Positions 23,595-32,827 of a DNA stretch of 35,472 nucleotides are shown here, one piece after another. A program made the translations under genes and the position numbers. Source of the stretch: Methanospirillaceae archaeon (GTDB taxonomy: Archaea > Halobacteriota > Methanomicrobia > Methanomicrobiales > Methanospirillaceae); NCBI GenBank assembly GCA_016926505.1, contig JAFGOM010000084.1, positions 1-35,472 on the forward strand, read 5' to 3'. The notes beneath the pieces were generated by a model that was not told the origin of the DNA, did not search any database, and saw only the letters and a list, made by a program, of their open reading frames with translations. Each line of letters starts with the position of its first letter. The stretch's first letter is position 1.

Positions 23595-25871
23595 CTACAG
23601 AGGATTAATCCGGAAAAACCCCTTTGGAACGAGAATTTCAAACCGTGCACCTTTTCCCCTAATTCCGGTCTCGGTGATACTGCTCCCGGTAAGAGCAAGG
23701 ATCTCCCGTGCCAGAAACATCCCGTACCCGGTATTTTTTCCGTAACCTCTGGCAAAAATCTGCTTTTTTTCTTCATCGGCAATGCCGGTACCGTTATCTT
23801 CCCACACTAGTACCAGATCATTACCACAAGAGACTCTTGAGAGGTGTATCCGGGTTACCCGCTCCCCATGCCGTAGTGCATTATCAAGCAGGTTGTAAAA
23901 GACCTTCTCAAGCATCGGATCTCCATATACACAAACACCTTCACAGTCAGTGCAGACAGAAACCGTGTCAGGAACAGGCAGTCGTGAGATAATTGACGTA
24001 ATATCCTGCCATTGTGGTTTTTCTGTCCCGAGATCCTGGTATATTCGTGTGAACTCGATCTGGTTCCTGATGCTCTTTGTTGCACATTCTATCTTTGTGA
24101 GATACTCACCCATTTCAGGATCTTTGCAGATCATATCTGCAAATTCCAGGTACGAGAGGATGATCGTGATCCCGTTTAAGATATCATGCCTTGTTATCCC
24201 GTTAAGCAGGTTTAACTGGCGGTTTGCCTCCCGAAGTGATTCTTCAGTCTTTTTCCGTTCCGTAATATCCAGGTTGGCACCATATGTCTTTATCGTGCGA
24301 CCGGATTCATCCTTGACAACACCAATGCGTACCTGAATATACCGGATCTCCCCGTCTCTTCTGATGATCCGGTGCTCGCGCTGAGACTGATAACAGGGGT
24401 CAGACGTCTCGAGTGCCTTTTTTTCCTCTTCCAAAACAACATCACGGTCCTCATGAGGGATAAATTCCCGGGCATACGTTTCCGGTGTCATGTGGATACC
24501 ACCCTCCTGCTCTTTTGTTGTTCCATAGAATGCATAGAAACGTTCATCAAAGGTGAAAAATCCGGTTTTTACATCATACTCCCAGTTTACAAGATCTGCA
24601 ATATCCATGGCACCTGCGAGCTTTCTCTGGCTTTCTAAAAGGGCATTCTCGATCTGGATCCTCTCGATATCAGCAGAAGCCTTCACTGCAATAATCTCTA
24701 AAAACTCCCGGATATTCAAAGGCGGGTACTGAATCGGATCCCGGAAGAGTACGCAAAGGATCCCAAAGACCTCTCCGAGAGAGTTAAACAGCGGGACACC
24801 CATGTACCCTTTGATCTGAATCGGGGCAATCGCTGCTGTGAAGGGATATATCACATCAACATTATCAGGACTGATGCAAAAACCGTTCTTTACAGCCGTC
24901 TCACAGGGAGTACCGGGCAGGGCATAGGAAAAACCAGAGACCTCATTCCCGTCAAGAAGCATGGATAAAACAGTGACTGTCTCTTTTTTTGAAGAAATTT
25001 CCCCAATCATAACACAATCAGCGTGCAGCCATGAGCATACATTCTCTGCAATCGTGCGAAGGGCATCTCTTCCGGTTATCCCGACAATACTTTTAAAAAG
25101 GGTTTGAAACGCAATTTCAGAAGATTTACGAGCAGTAATATCCTCAAAGGACGACAAAATATAGGGTTTTCCCTTCATGATAACAAAACAGGAAGACATA
25201 AGTCCGTTTATCGTCCTTCCGTCCTTGTTCCTGCAGGTTATCTCCATGGCATGTACGTCCTGCCAGTTCTGTAACGACGTGACGAAACGCATATATTCAT
25301 CAGAATCGACATAGAGTCCCAGTTCTTTTGCGGTCTTTCCAATCACTTCCTCCCTGCCATACCCGGTACTCCTGACAAAGGCATCGTTTACATCAACAAA
25401 AACTCCATTTTTGGCAGATACAACAGCAAGTGAAGTCGGGTTATGGGTAAAGATCGTGGTAAACTTCCTCTCAGACTCACGCAATACATCCTCCACATTC
25501 TTCTGAAGGGTCAGGTCAACGGTCATGGTCATGATGGCTGGTTCATTCCCGAAACTGACCGGTATAGCAGAGAGAAGAATATGCATATTGCTGCCGTCTT
25601 TCCCGGTGACTGTCATCGGAATACTCTCAATTTTTCCCTTTTTGCGGATTATATCCATCGCCTTTCTGAATGTATCCCGGTCAATGAGGCCCTGCTTTAC
25701 CGGATCTCTGCCGATAACCTCGTCCTCCCGATACCCGCTTGCGGTCAGAAATGCCGGATTGACCGCAATAATTTTCCCGTCTGATGCACGGTTCAGGGTA
25801 ATTGGATACGGGCTGTTAAAAAAGACCGTTTTGAATTTATCTTCACATTCAGTCTCTTCTGTTTCTGTCAT
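23595..25871 (-). CDS. PAS-PAS-GAF-PAS sensor histidine kinase
   Basis: A 758-aa soluble kinase. Domains in order: PAS (about 10-130), PAS (135-255), GAF (260-415), PAS/PAC (420-550, ending TYGANLDITERK), and a methanogen-type kinase core. The phospho-acceptor region has GITRHDILNGITIILSYLE near residue 565. The ATP-binding domain has NLLDNALRHG, WEDNGTGIADEE and GYGMFLAREI. No membrane segment is visible, so sensing is probably intracellular (redox, ligand or partner protein). The start overlaps the stop of the REC-PAS gene by ATGA. The kinase core is similar to that of the 1263-aa protein in the same operon. Confidence 0.88.
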   Translation of the reverse strand: MTETEETECEDKFKTVFFNSPYPITLNRASDGKIIAVNPAFLTASGYREDEVIGRDPVKQGLIDRDTFRKAMDIIRKKGKIESIPMTVTGKDGSNMHILLSAIPVSFGNEPAIMTMTVDLTLQKNVEDVLRESERKFTTIFTHNPTSLAVVSAKNGVFVDVNDAFVRSTGYGREEVIGKTAKELGLYVDSDEYMRFVTSLQNWQDVHAMEITCRNKDGRTINGLMSSCFVIMKGKPYILSSFEDITARKSSEIAFQTLFKSIVGITGRDALRTIAENVCSWLHADCVMIGEISSKKETVTVLSMLLDGNEVSGFSYALPGTPCETAVKNGFCISPDNVDVIYPFTAAIAPIQIKGYMGVPLFNSLGEVFGILCVLFRDPIQYPPLNIREFLEIIAVKASADIERIQIENALLESQRKLAGAMDIADLVNWEYDVKTGFFTFDERFYAFYGTTKEQEGGIHMTPETYAREFIPHEDRDVVLEEEKKALETSDPCYQSQREHRIIRRDGEIRYIQVRIGVVKDESGRTIKTYGANLDITERKKTEESLREANRQLNLLNGITRHDILNGITIILSYLEFADMICKDPEMGEYLTKIECATKSIRNQIEFTRIYQDLGTEKPQWQDITSIISRLPVPDTVSVCTDCEGVCVYGDPMLEKVFYNLLDNALRHGERVTRIHLSRVSCGNDLVLVWEDNGTGIADEEKKQIFARGYGKNTGYGMFLAREILALTGSSITETGIRGKGARFEILVPKGFFRINPL

Positions 25872-27112
25872 TTTTGTTGAGAGATATCGATAAAAAAGAT
25901 TCTGAATCCCGTGATCTCCCCGTCATGGGAGACGAGTGTGATGGTTAGGATTGCGGGAAAGGTGCTCCCGCCCCTTTGTACCAGCGTATACTCTCCGGGT
26001 TTAGCAGGTTCCGATGGGATCCGGGTATCCCGTATTGACTGAAGATCTGAATGATGAGATATATCGATAAGGGAGAGGAAAGAAATACCGCTTTTCAGAT
26101 CCACAGGAGATATCTGTAACGAGTTGAGTGCATTCCGGTTTGCATAGGTCACCAGCAGATCCCGGTTGAGTTCACAGACACCAAGAGGCAGGGATTCTGC
26201 AATATCACTGAATGATATCTTCTCTGCTCTGGTAAAACCCTCCTGTGTATCTGTTTGGATCTCACAAACCGACTCGATTGCACCGGTTACATCCCCTTCA
26301 TCGTTATGCAGGAGAGCTGCCCTGATACAGACCGGAATCGTTCCTTTTGCATGATGGGTAATAACAGAAGATGCGGTGATGGTCTGACGGGTTTTTGCAA
26401 TATCATGATACCTATCAGGAATCATCTCATCAGGGGCATCAATCAGATCGACAAGAACCGGTGTTTTTTTGCCGTACAAGGCTTCTGCATAGGCATAGTC
26501 ACCTTTTTTCAGGATCTCACCGGCAGGTACTCCGGTCATCTCTGCAATAGCCTTGTTCCAGGCAGTCACCGTGCCTGACCGGTCGATAGCAAAGGTTGCA
26601 TCAGGAAGGAAATCGATGATATCAGAGAACTGTCGGATTTGGGAAGAGAGTGAGAGTTCGGCCTTCCTTCCCCTGACTGCCTGTTTAATTCTATGAACCA
26701 GTTCGGCAAACTGTGCCTTTGGATTGCCTCCTTTCTGAAGATACGAATCTGCACCGTTGTTGATGGCCTCTATCACTACCTCTTCGCGTCCCCTTCCGGT
26801 AAAGATGATAAACGGGATAGTACCATACTCACGCCTGACATGCTTGAGGAACTCTATCCCGTCCATATCAGGCATCTGGTAATCTGATATGATGACATCG
26901 TAGGAGCTGATATCCATGGAGTCAAGAGCAGTTCGTGCTGAAGCTGCGGTATCAACTGCAAATTCACCGGTCTCTTCGAGAATGATCTCAACCACCTTTA
27001 ACAGGTTGGGTTCATCATCCACATAGAGCACAGAGATGAGTTCCCTCTCTGTATCCTGCACGGTATGGGTACTACCGATACCAGCAACCTTTTCTGCAAC
27101 CATTGCCATCAT
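25868..27112 (-). CDS. Response regulator receiver with two PAS domains
   Basis: A 414-aa protein. The N-terminal 140 residues are a REC domain: acidic pair in LYVDDEPN, phosphorylation Asp in DVIISDYQMPDMDG, and Lys in SYLQKGGNPK. Two PAS domains follow (about 165-290 and 300-410), the last ending in FRIFFIDISQQK. There is no DNA-binding or kinase output. REC plus first PAS is very similar to the same part of the neighbouring 1263-aa kinase, so they are duplicates. GGGAG lies 5 nt before the ATG. It probably passes phosphoryl or conformational signals to the kinase encoded immediately downstream. Confidence 0.87.
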   Translation of the reverse strand: MMAMVAEKVAGIGSTHTVQDTERELISVLYVDDEPNLLKVVEIILEETGEFAVDTAASARTALDSMDISSYDVIISDYQMPDMDGIEFLKHVRREYGTIPFIIFTGRGREEVVIEAINNGADSYLQKGGNPKAQFAELVHRIKQAVRGRKAELSLSSQIRQFSDIIDFLPDATFAIDRSGTVTAWNKAIAEMTGVPAGEILKKGDYAYAEALYGKKTPVLVDLIDAPDEMIPDRYHDIAKTRQTITASSVITHHAKGTIPVCIRAALLHNDEGDVTGAIESVCEIQTDTQEGFTRAEKISFSDIAESLPLGVCELNRDLLVTYANRNALNSLQISPVDLKSGISFLSLIDISHHSDLQSIRDTRIPSEPAKPGEYTLVQRGGSTFPAILTITLVSHDGEITGFRIFFIDISQQK

Positions 27113-27124
27113 ACTCCCATTTTT

Positions 27125-30100
27125 TTATTCTTCGATCCGGAATGCATCCTGCGGCACCTGCATCTCGAACCGTGCACCTGCCCCGAACATTCCTGTCTCT
27201 TTGATCGTGACCCCGGTAAGAGAGAGGATCTCTTTAACCAAAAACAATCCGAAACCGCTATTTTTCCCAAATCCATGTTCAAATATCTTGTCTTTATCCT
27301 GATCAATAATCCCTGGCCCGTCATCTTCCCAGACAAGGACAAGGCTGTCTCCTGTAAGGTATGAAGAGACAACGATTTGGCTCTCCGTTCCTCCATGCCG
27401 TATGGTATTATCCAGCAGATTAAAAAAGACCTTCTCTATCATGGGATCTGCAAACAGAGTGACATTGTGCAGATCTGTCTGCAGGGATATATCCTCTGGA
27501 ACCGGGAGCTTCTTTAGTATCGTTTCCGGCTGTACCCATACCGGATCCTGGATCCCAAGACCATCATAAATTCGCGTAAACTCGATCTGTGACTGAATTA
27601 CTTCTGTGGTAGATTCAATCGTATTGATATACTCTGTAAGCCCGGGATCCTGGTATCGTTTTCTGACCAGCTCAAGATAGGCAAGGATTATGGTAATCCG
27701 ATTGAGGATATCATGCCGGGTTATGCCAGATAACAGGTTCAGCTGCCGGTTTACTTTTCGGAGAGCATTCTCTGCTTCTCTGCGTTTGCTGATATCCCGG
27801 GTTACCCCGACAAATCCCACAGGTTTTGTACCCTCCAAAACCATGTTTGCGATAAGCTCGGCCCAGACGGTTGAACCATCTTTCCGATACAGTTCAATTT
27901 CCAGGATTTTTTCTGATAAAACGTTCTCTTTATTCTTCAGAGCATGTATGAGAAACTCGTACCCTTCTCTTACTTTATTGAAGGACTGCGGTGTCATCAT
28001 ATCACTGACCGGCATCTGTATCGCGTCTTCCTGTAGAAATCCGGTAAGCATCCTGATCGACGGGGAGATATAGATCATGTTCAGGTCAAGATCTGCAGTC
28101 CATATGACATCATGAACATTATCAGCAAGTAACCGGTACTTCTCCTCACTCTCGCGAAGCGCCATCTCAGCCCGTTTTCTCTCGGTAACATCCCGCATTG
28201 AGACCTGTGCACCGGTAAAGACAGTGTCTGATAATATGGGCACTGCATGAAGATTCAGGTACGCAGTATCACCATTCTTTTTTGTGATAACGATATCCAT
28301 GTTCTCAATGCTGATACCATTCTTCAGTTCCTGCACAAAAACAGCAATACCGGTGTTTGCATCAATCCGTTCCTGCTCTGCAAAAAAACCGATAGACTGA
28401 CCGGTTAATTCATCGGGATCATACCCGGTGATAGTCAGAGCTGAGGGAGAGACATATGAGATGATCAGATCAGCAGAGAGGACTACAATCAGGTCTGATG
28501 ATCGTTCTGCCATTCCGCGGAACCGCTCCTCGCTCCTCTTCAGTGCATCTTCAGTCTGTTTGTGACGGGTGATATCCTCATCAACACCACAGTAACCGGA
28601 GAACAACCCGTTCTCATCATACATCGGAGTTCCACTCGTTTTTAAATAAACCGGTTTCCCGTCTTTGTGCAGATTAACATTGGTAAAATCATGGAATGAC
28701 TGCTGTGACTGAAATACAGAGAGAGCCTTCTCCTGTAATAAATCACGAACTGATGGTTCAAAGAGGTCATAGAAGTGTTTTTTTCCCACGAGTTCATCAG
28801 GCCTGAATCCGAGGATATGTTCGACTGCAGGGCTGCAGTACCAGTACCGGCCTTCGGTATCCACCTCCCAGACAAAGGATCCTGCATTCATCGTGACCGC
28901 CAAAAACCGCTGTTCACTTCTTCTTAGTCTCTCTTCGAAGTTCTTCTGCCTCGTGACATCAGTCACAATTCCTTCAATAGCTACGGCTCTGCCATCCTCA
29001 TCTGCAACCACCACGTTTCTCTGGTTCACCCACCTGACACTTCCATCCCGATGGATAATCTGGAACTCATAATAAGGAGGGGCCCTGTTTTCCATAAGGG
29101 CAGAGTACTCTCTTTGCAGGTACTCACGCCATGCCGGATGAATCGTATGATTGAGGATTAAGGGATCACAATAGAATTCTTCAGGTTCATACCCGGTAAT
29201 CTCAACCGATGCAGGGCTTACATACTCGTATTCCCCGCCGGGAAGTAACCGGCGGAAGATCATGTCAGGAGCCTGGTTTGCAAGGCGGAAAAACTTCTGT
29301 TCACTCTCATGCAGGGCATCCCGGGCCGCCTTCTCATCAGTGATATCGTGAGCAATCGAACCAAACCGGAATCCCTTGTCAGTATGTATGGGGAATATCA
29401 CCTGCCGGATAGAGATCCTTCTGCCATCACTCTGCTGTGCCGCAACGATCCTCTGCCCTGAAAAGATGGGAATCCCGGTTGCAAACGATCTCTCTACCTT
29501 CTCGTACAGTGTTTTTTTTGTTCCCGGCAGGCGCTGATCCTCAGGCAGCAGAGAGATGAGAATGTCACCGATGTACCTGCAGATTGCATCTTTTTTTCTG
29601 ATCCCAAAGATGCGTTCTGAGCCTGCGTTCCACTCAATAACAATGCCCTCTTCATCGGTAAGGATTACTGATTCCCAGGTTGTCTCAATAAAGGAACGTA
29701 ACCGTGATTCACTCTCTAAAAGAGCAGTTTCTGCCAGTTTCTGCAGGGTAATATCCCTGCCAACCACCTGAAACTCTACCAGCTGTCCGGTTTTATCAAA
29801 TAATGCACGGATGGTCCAGTGGTGCCAGTACAACTGATTGTCCCTGCCAGTATCTTCCTGTTCAATCTCATAAATCGGAGACTGAGGAGAGAGGAATGAG
29901 AGAAGATTCTCAGAAACCCCTTCTTCTGCCAGCTGCAGAATATCCCGTATATGCATTCCTTTTATCCCGGAATGATCGAGCATCGGGATAAAAAATAAAC
30001 GGAAAGCCTCGTTCGTAAAGGTTATTATCCCCTCCGGAGAGAAACGCACAATCATCTCAGTCTGGTCATTGACGATGGACTGATACTGTTCCCTGCTTTT

Positions 30101-30916
30101 TTTGAGCTCCTCTTCTGTCTTTTTTATGGAACTGATATCGCGTACCGACTCTATTGCCCCGGTTATCTCACCCTTCTCATCATAGAGCAGACAGGCCTTG
30201 CCAAGAACCGTTATCGGTTCTCCCCCCTGCTTAAAAATCGTTGTCTCGGCACTAATTGAGGTTTTTGTCCGGCTGATATCGTGATAATTCTCTGCAATGA
30301 CTTCCAGAGGAGCGTCGATGAGATCAATCAAAACAGGACGGGTTACTCCATGGAAAGGGATTCCGTAGGCATGATCACCCTTACCCAGCATATCTTTTTT
30401 CGATACTCCGGTCATCTCTTCGATAGCCCGGTTCCATGCGATAACGATACCGGAACGGTCGATGGCAAACGTTGCATCAGGAAGGAAATCGATGATATCA
30501 GCAAGCTGTTTCTGTGATTGAACAAAGGAACGTTCAGCCTCCTTTCTCCTGACCGCCTGTTTTACCTGGTACACCAGCTCAGCAAACCCGGCTTTTGGAT
30601 TGCCTCCTTTCTGGAGATACGAATCTGCCCCGTTATTGATGGCTTCGATACCGATCTCTTCCCTGCCTCTCCCGGCAAAGATAATAAACGGGATATCACC
30701 GTACATGTTTCGCACCGTTTTGAGAAATGCGATACCGTCCATGTCGGGCATCTGGTAATCAGAGATTATCACATCATATGACCTGATATCCATAGAATCA
30801 AGGGCTATCCGTGCAGAGGCAGCGATATCTACATGAAACTCTCCGGTCTGCTCAAGAATTATCTGTACTACCCGTAAGAGATTGGGTTCGTCATCAACGT
30901 ACAATACTGATATCAT
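27125..30916 (-). CDS. REC - seven PAS - histidine kinase hybrid, 1263 aa
   Basis: A soluble sensor with receiver at the N-terminus (DDEPNLLRVV, Asp in DVIISDYQMPDMDG), then about seven PAS domains, which begin near DIIDFLPDATFAIDR, QYQSIVNDQTEMIV, LRSFIETTWESVIL, FFRLANQAPDMIFR, FLAVTMNAGSFVWE, FRGMAERSSDLIVV and YRLLADNVHDVIWT. It ends in a kinase core (GITRHDILNRITIILAYLE, NLLDNTIRHGG, WEDDGPGI, GFGLFLVKEI). No membrane helix is visible. It is the first gene of a three-gene operon; the next gene starts 12 nt after its stop. The upstream region contains a TATA-like CTATTTATTC (minus strand, about 31003-31012) and an AGAATG/CATTCT inverted repeat at 30941-30962. Ligands are unknown. Confidence 0.9.
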   Translation of the reverse strand: MISVLYVDDEPNLLRVVQIILEQTGEFHVDIAASARIALDSMDIRSYDVIISDYQMPDMDGIAFLKTVRNMYGDIPFIIFAGRGREEIGIEAINNGADSYLQKGGNPKAGFAELVYQVKQAVRRKEAERSFVQSQKQLADIIDFLPDATFAIDRSGIVIAWNRAIEEMTGVSKKDMLGKGDHAYGIPFHGVTRPVLIDLIDAPLEVIAENYHDISRTKTSISAETTIFKQGGEPITVLGKACLLYDEKGEITGAIESVRDISSIKKTEEELKKSREQYQSIVNDQTEMIVRFSPEGIITFTNEAFRLFFIPMLDHSGIKGMHIRDILQLAEEGVSENLLSFLSPQSPIYEIEQEDTGRDNQLYWHHWTIRALFDKTGQLVEFQVVGRDITLQKLAETALLESESRLRSFIETTWESVILTDEEGIVIEWNAGSERIFGIRKKDAICRYIGDILISLLPEDQRLPGTKKTLYEKVERSFATGIPIFSGQRIVAAQQSDGRRISIRQVIFPIHTDKGFRFGSIAHDITDEKAARDALHESEQKFFRLANQAPDMIFRRLLPGGEYEYVSPASVEITGYEPEEFYCDPLILNHTIHPAWREYLQREYSALMENRAPPYYEFQIIHRDGSVRWVNQRNVVVADEDGRAVAIEGIVTDVTRQKNFEERLRRSEQRFLAVTMNAGSFVWEVDTEGRYWYCSPAVEHILGFRPDELVGKKHFYDLFEPSVRDLLQEKALSVFQSQQSFHDFTNVNLHKDGKPVYLKTSGTPMYDENGLFSGYCGVDEDITRHKQTEDALKRSEERFRGMAERSSDLIVVLSADLIISYVSPSALTITGYDPDELTGQSIGFFAEQERIDANTGIAVFVQELKNGISIENMDIVITKKNGDTAYLNLHAVPILSDTVFTGAQVSMRDVTERKRAEMALRESEEKYRLLADNVHDVIWTADLDLNMIYISPSIRMLTGFLQEDAIQMPVSDMMTPQSFNKVREGYEFLIHALKNKENVLSEKILEIELYRKDGSTVWAELIANMVLEGTKPVGFVGVTRDISKRREAENALRKVNRQLNLLSGITRHDILNRITIILAYLELVRKRYQDPGLTEYINTIESTTEVIQSQIEFTRIYDGLGIQDPVWVQPETILKKLPVPEDISLQTDLHNVTLFADPMIEKVFFNLLDNTIRHGGTESQIVVSSYLTGDSLVLVWEDDGPGIIDQDKDKIFEHGFGKNSGFGLFLVKEILSLTGVTIKETGMFGAGARFEMQVPQDAFRIEE

Positions 30917-31227
30917 TCATTTTTCCGGGATCGCTCGTAAAGAATGAAAGAACGTACATTCTAATAAACTCTATGGTCACTGATACAATACCGGAAAGAT
31001 AAAGAATAAATAGAAGCTTGTTTCGTGATACGCAATGAATCTGCTCAAACGGGATGCTCTCCATCAGAGTATTTGGAATGCCCCCGGCCTTGTGTAAAAC
31101 CGGGAATTACCAGATGTTATATCAGATATAAAAAAAACAGGAGGGGGCTGTTGGTTCCTGCCGGACTGATACACATTCCTGAAAGTAATGAGACATGAGA
31201 TTTTTCCGGGAATCGTGCAGAAAGACC
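30917..31227. other. Promoter/terminator region between signalling operon and BtuF-like gene
   Basis: No gene is seen in these 311 bases. It holds the promoter region of the 1263-aa kinase (inverted repeat AGAATG/CATTCT at 30941-30962 and a minus-strand TATA-like element near 31003-31012) and the terminator of the BtuF-like gene. Confidence 0.5.
31120..31140 (-). terminator. T-run terminator of the BtuF-like gene
   Basis: Eight A at 31130-31137 read as T8 on the minus strand, about 90 bases after the stop, next to a short inverted repeat (TTATATCAGATATAA). Confidence 0.5.
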
Positions 31228-32442
31228 CTATACAAGCGGTATCTTCTGAAATATAAATCCCTGCAATGACTGATCCATCTCTTCAAAAAGAGGTGCTCCA
31301 TACAGGAAGGTAAAGATATCATCTGCCATCTTTTCCGGGTTCACATCGGTAAACTTGTCAGGATACATCATTTTTCCGAGGAAATAGGCATTTGCAATGA
31401 CAGAACCGTAATTAAAACCATAGTGCTGTGAAGGAAACAGCCCGTACACCGAGCCGTCACTGATTGCAGATATCCTCGTATAGGTGGGATAGGTTCGGAG
31501 TTCTGTTATCGCATTATCTGCATTTTTGAGCGTTGCCAGATCGATAAAGACAGCATCCGGTTTCTCTGCTACCAGATCAGTAAGAGAGATGTGTACCACG
31601 GTATTCCCGTCATCGGCAAGTTCTGCTCTTGTAATCGCAATCGAAGACGGAATCTGATCGATCCTCGCAAGAATAAAAGGCAGATAACCCGGGGTGGTGT
31701 CAAGAATGTCCCGGGTATACCCGAATGAACTGCCACCCACGTATGCAGTTTTTTTCAGGTCTTTTGAAAGGACGATGGTTCTGTCCTGCAGGTTACCGGT
31801 CAGGGTCCGGAAGAATAAAATTACCGCTTCAGATCTACTCCTTTTCTGCAGCACCGTCCCAAGGAGACGCAGGCTGTTCTCAAACTCATCCTTTTTCATA
31901 TTCAGATCGCCGGGACTCGTTACTATCACCGGGATACCGGTTTTGGCCTGCAATTCATCAGGATTATCGGTTCTGATGCTGTGAGTCGAAAAGATGACAT
32001 CAGGTGCGGGAGAGAGCATACTGATACGATCCAGATCCGGTACGCCTGACTCATCGGAGACTGCAGGAAGACGGAACAGCCCCGGATACAGGGACTGATA
32101 TTCATTGGTATCTCTGCTCCCGGGAGCAAGAAACGGTTTATCAACCGCTGCTATCAGATCATGGGCATCTAACATGACAAGAAGGCTGACACATCCCTCA
32201 CCAAGGCAGATTACATGAGAGATATACCGGGGAACCGCCACCTGCCGGCCTGCAGAATCATAGACGATCATCGAACCGGCATCAACATTGATACCTTCAA
32301 TCTCAGCGATCGAAGGACCGGGGATAGTGGGAACCGGAGTCAAAACATCATTCCTGCCGTCCGGTGAGATACATCCGCAGCTGATGAGGAGGGATCCCAG
32401 AAGAAAAAGGATCAGCCCATATTTTGGCAAATAAGCGGCCAT
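31228..32442 (-). CDS. ABC transporter substrate-binding lipoprotein, BtuF/FepB-like
   Basis: A 404-aa exported protein. The signal peptide ends in a lipobox LISC (Cys22), giving a membrane-anchored surface receptor. The mature part begins with a linker (VPTIPGPS) and the TroA/BtuF fold: DSAGRQVAVPRYISHVICLG, then LLVMLDAHDLIAAVD, then PAPDVIFST, typical of Fe-siderophore, cobalamin or other metal-chelate binders. Shine-Dalgarno AAGGAG lies about 8 nt before the ATG. No permease or ATPase gene lies on either side in this window, so it is an orphan receptor here. The ligand is unknown; cobalt corrinoid or iron chelates are the family expectation. Confidence 0.84.
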   Translation of the reverse strand: MAAYLPKYGLILFLLGSLLISCGCISPDGRNDVLTPVPTIPGPSIAEIEGINVDAGSMIVYDSAGRQVAVPRYISHVICLGEGCVSLLVMLDAHDLIAAVDKPFLAPGSRDTNEYQSLYPGLFRLPAVSDESGVPDLDRISMLSPAPDVIFSTHSIRTDNPDELQAKTGIPVIVTSPGDLNMKKDEFENSLRLLGTVLQKRSRSEAVILFFRTLTGNLQDRTIVLSKDLKKTAYVGGSSFGYTRDILDTTPGYLPFILARIDQIPSSIAITRAELADDGNTVVHISLTDLVAEKPDAVFIDLATLKNADNAITELRTYPTYTRISAISDGSVYGLFPSQHYGFNYGSVIANAYFLGKMMYPDKFTDVNPEKMADDIFTFLYGAPLFEEMDQSLQGFIFQKIPLV

Positions 32443-32827
32443 ATAAATCTCCTTACGATGTTTTGCGATGCATCTGAAATGAGAGAATCATCGATGAATA
32501 AACCTGTGATTAACCCCGGGTTTTCGTTACCTGATTGTGCAGCGGACCTGGTTCTTGTTTTTTTCTGAATTTAACTGTATTTCAACTGTTTTGCCGTTTA
32601 ATTTAATAAGCATTCTGATCTGATATGCATACGGATATACTCATATAATGAACAATGCAATTGGAATGATTACGACCGGTATACAGGACACTGGAATGAA
32701 ATTAAGATTTTTCTTCAGGTTTTTACCTCCAATCAGTTTTTTTATTCGATCCTGCTAATCCCGGCATTCGGCAACCGGATTATTCAAAACTGACTTATGG
32801 AAAGAGAAGAAACCAGATACTACACGT
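32443..32827. other. AT-rich divergent promoter region
   Basis: Holds the promoters of the BtuF-like gene and the ManC gene. TTTAATTTAAT near 32597-32607 is a candidate plus-strand TATA box. An unproven 36-codon frame lies at 32648-32758 (basic and aromatic, MKLRFFFRFLPPISFFIRSC at the end); I do not call it a gene. Confidence 0.45.

Noticed and set aside
32648-32758. 36-codon frame upstream of manC
   Set aside because: No Shine-Dalgarno, and only weak promoter positioning; left as a possibility inside the intergenic description.
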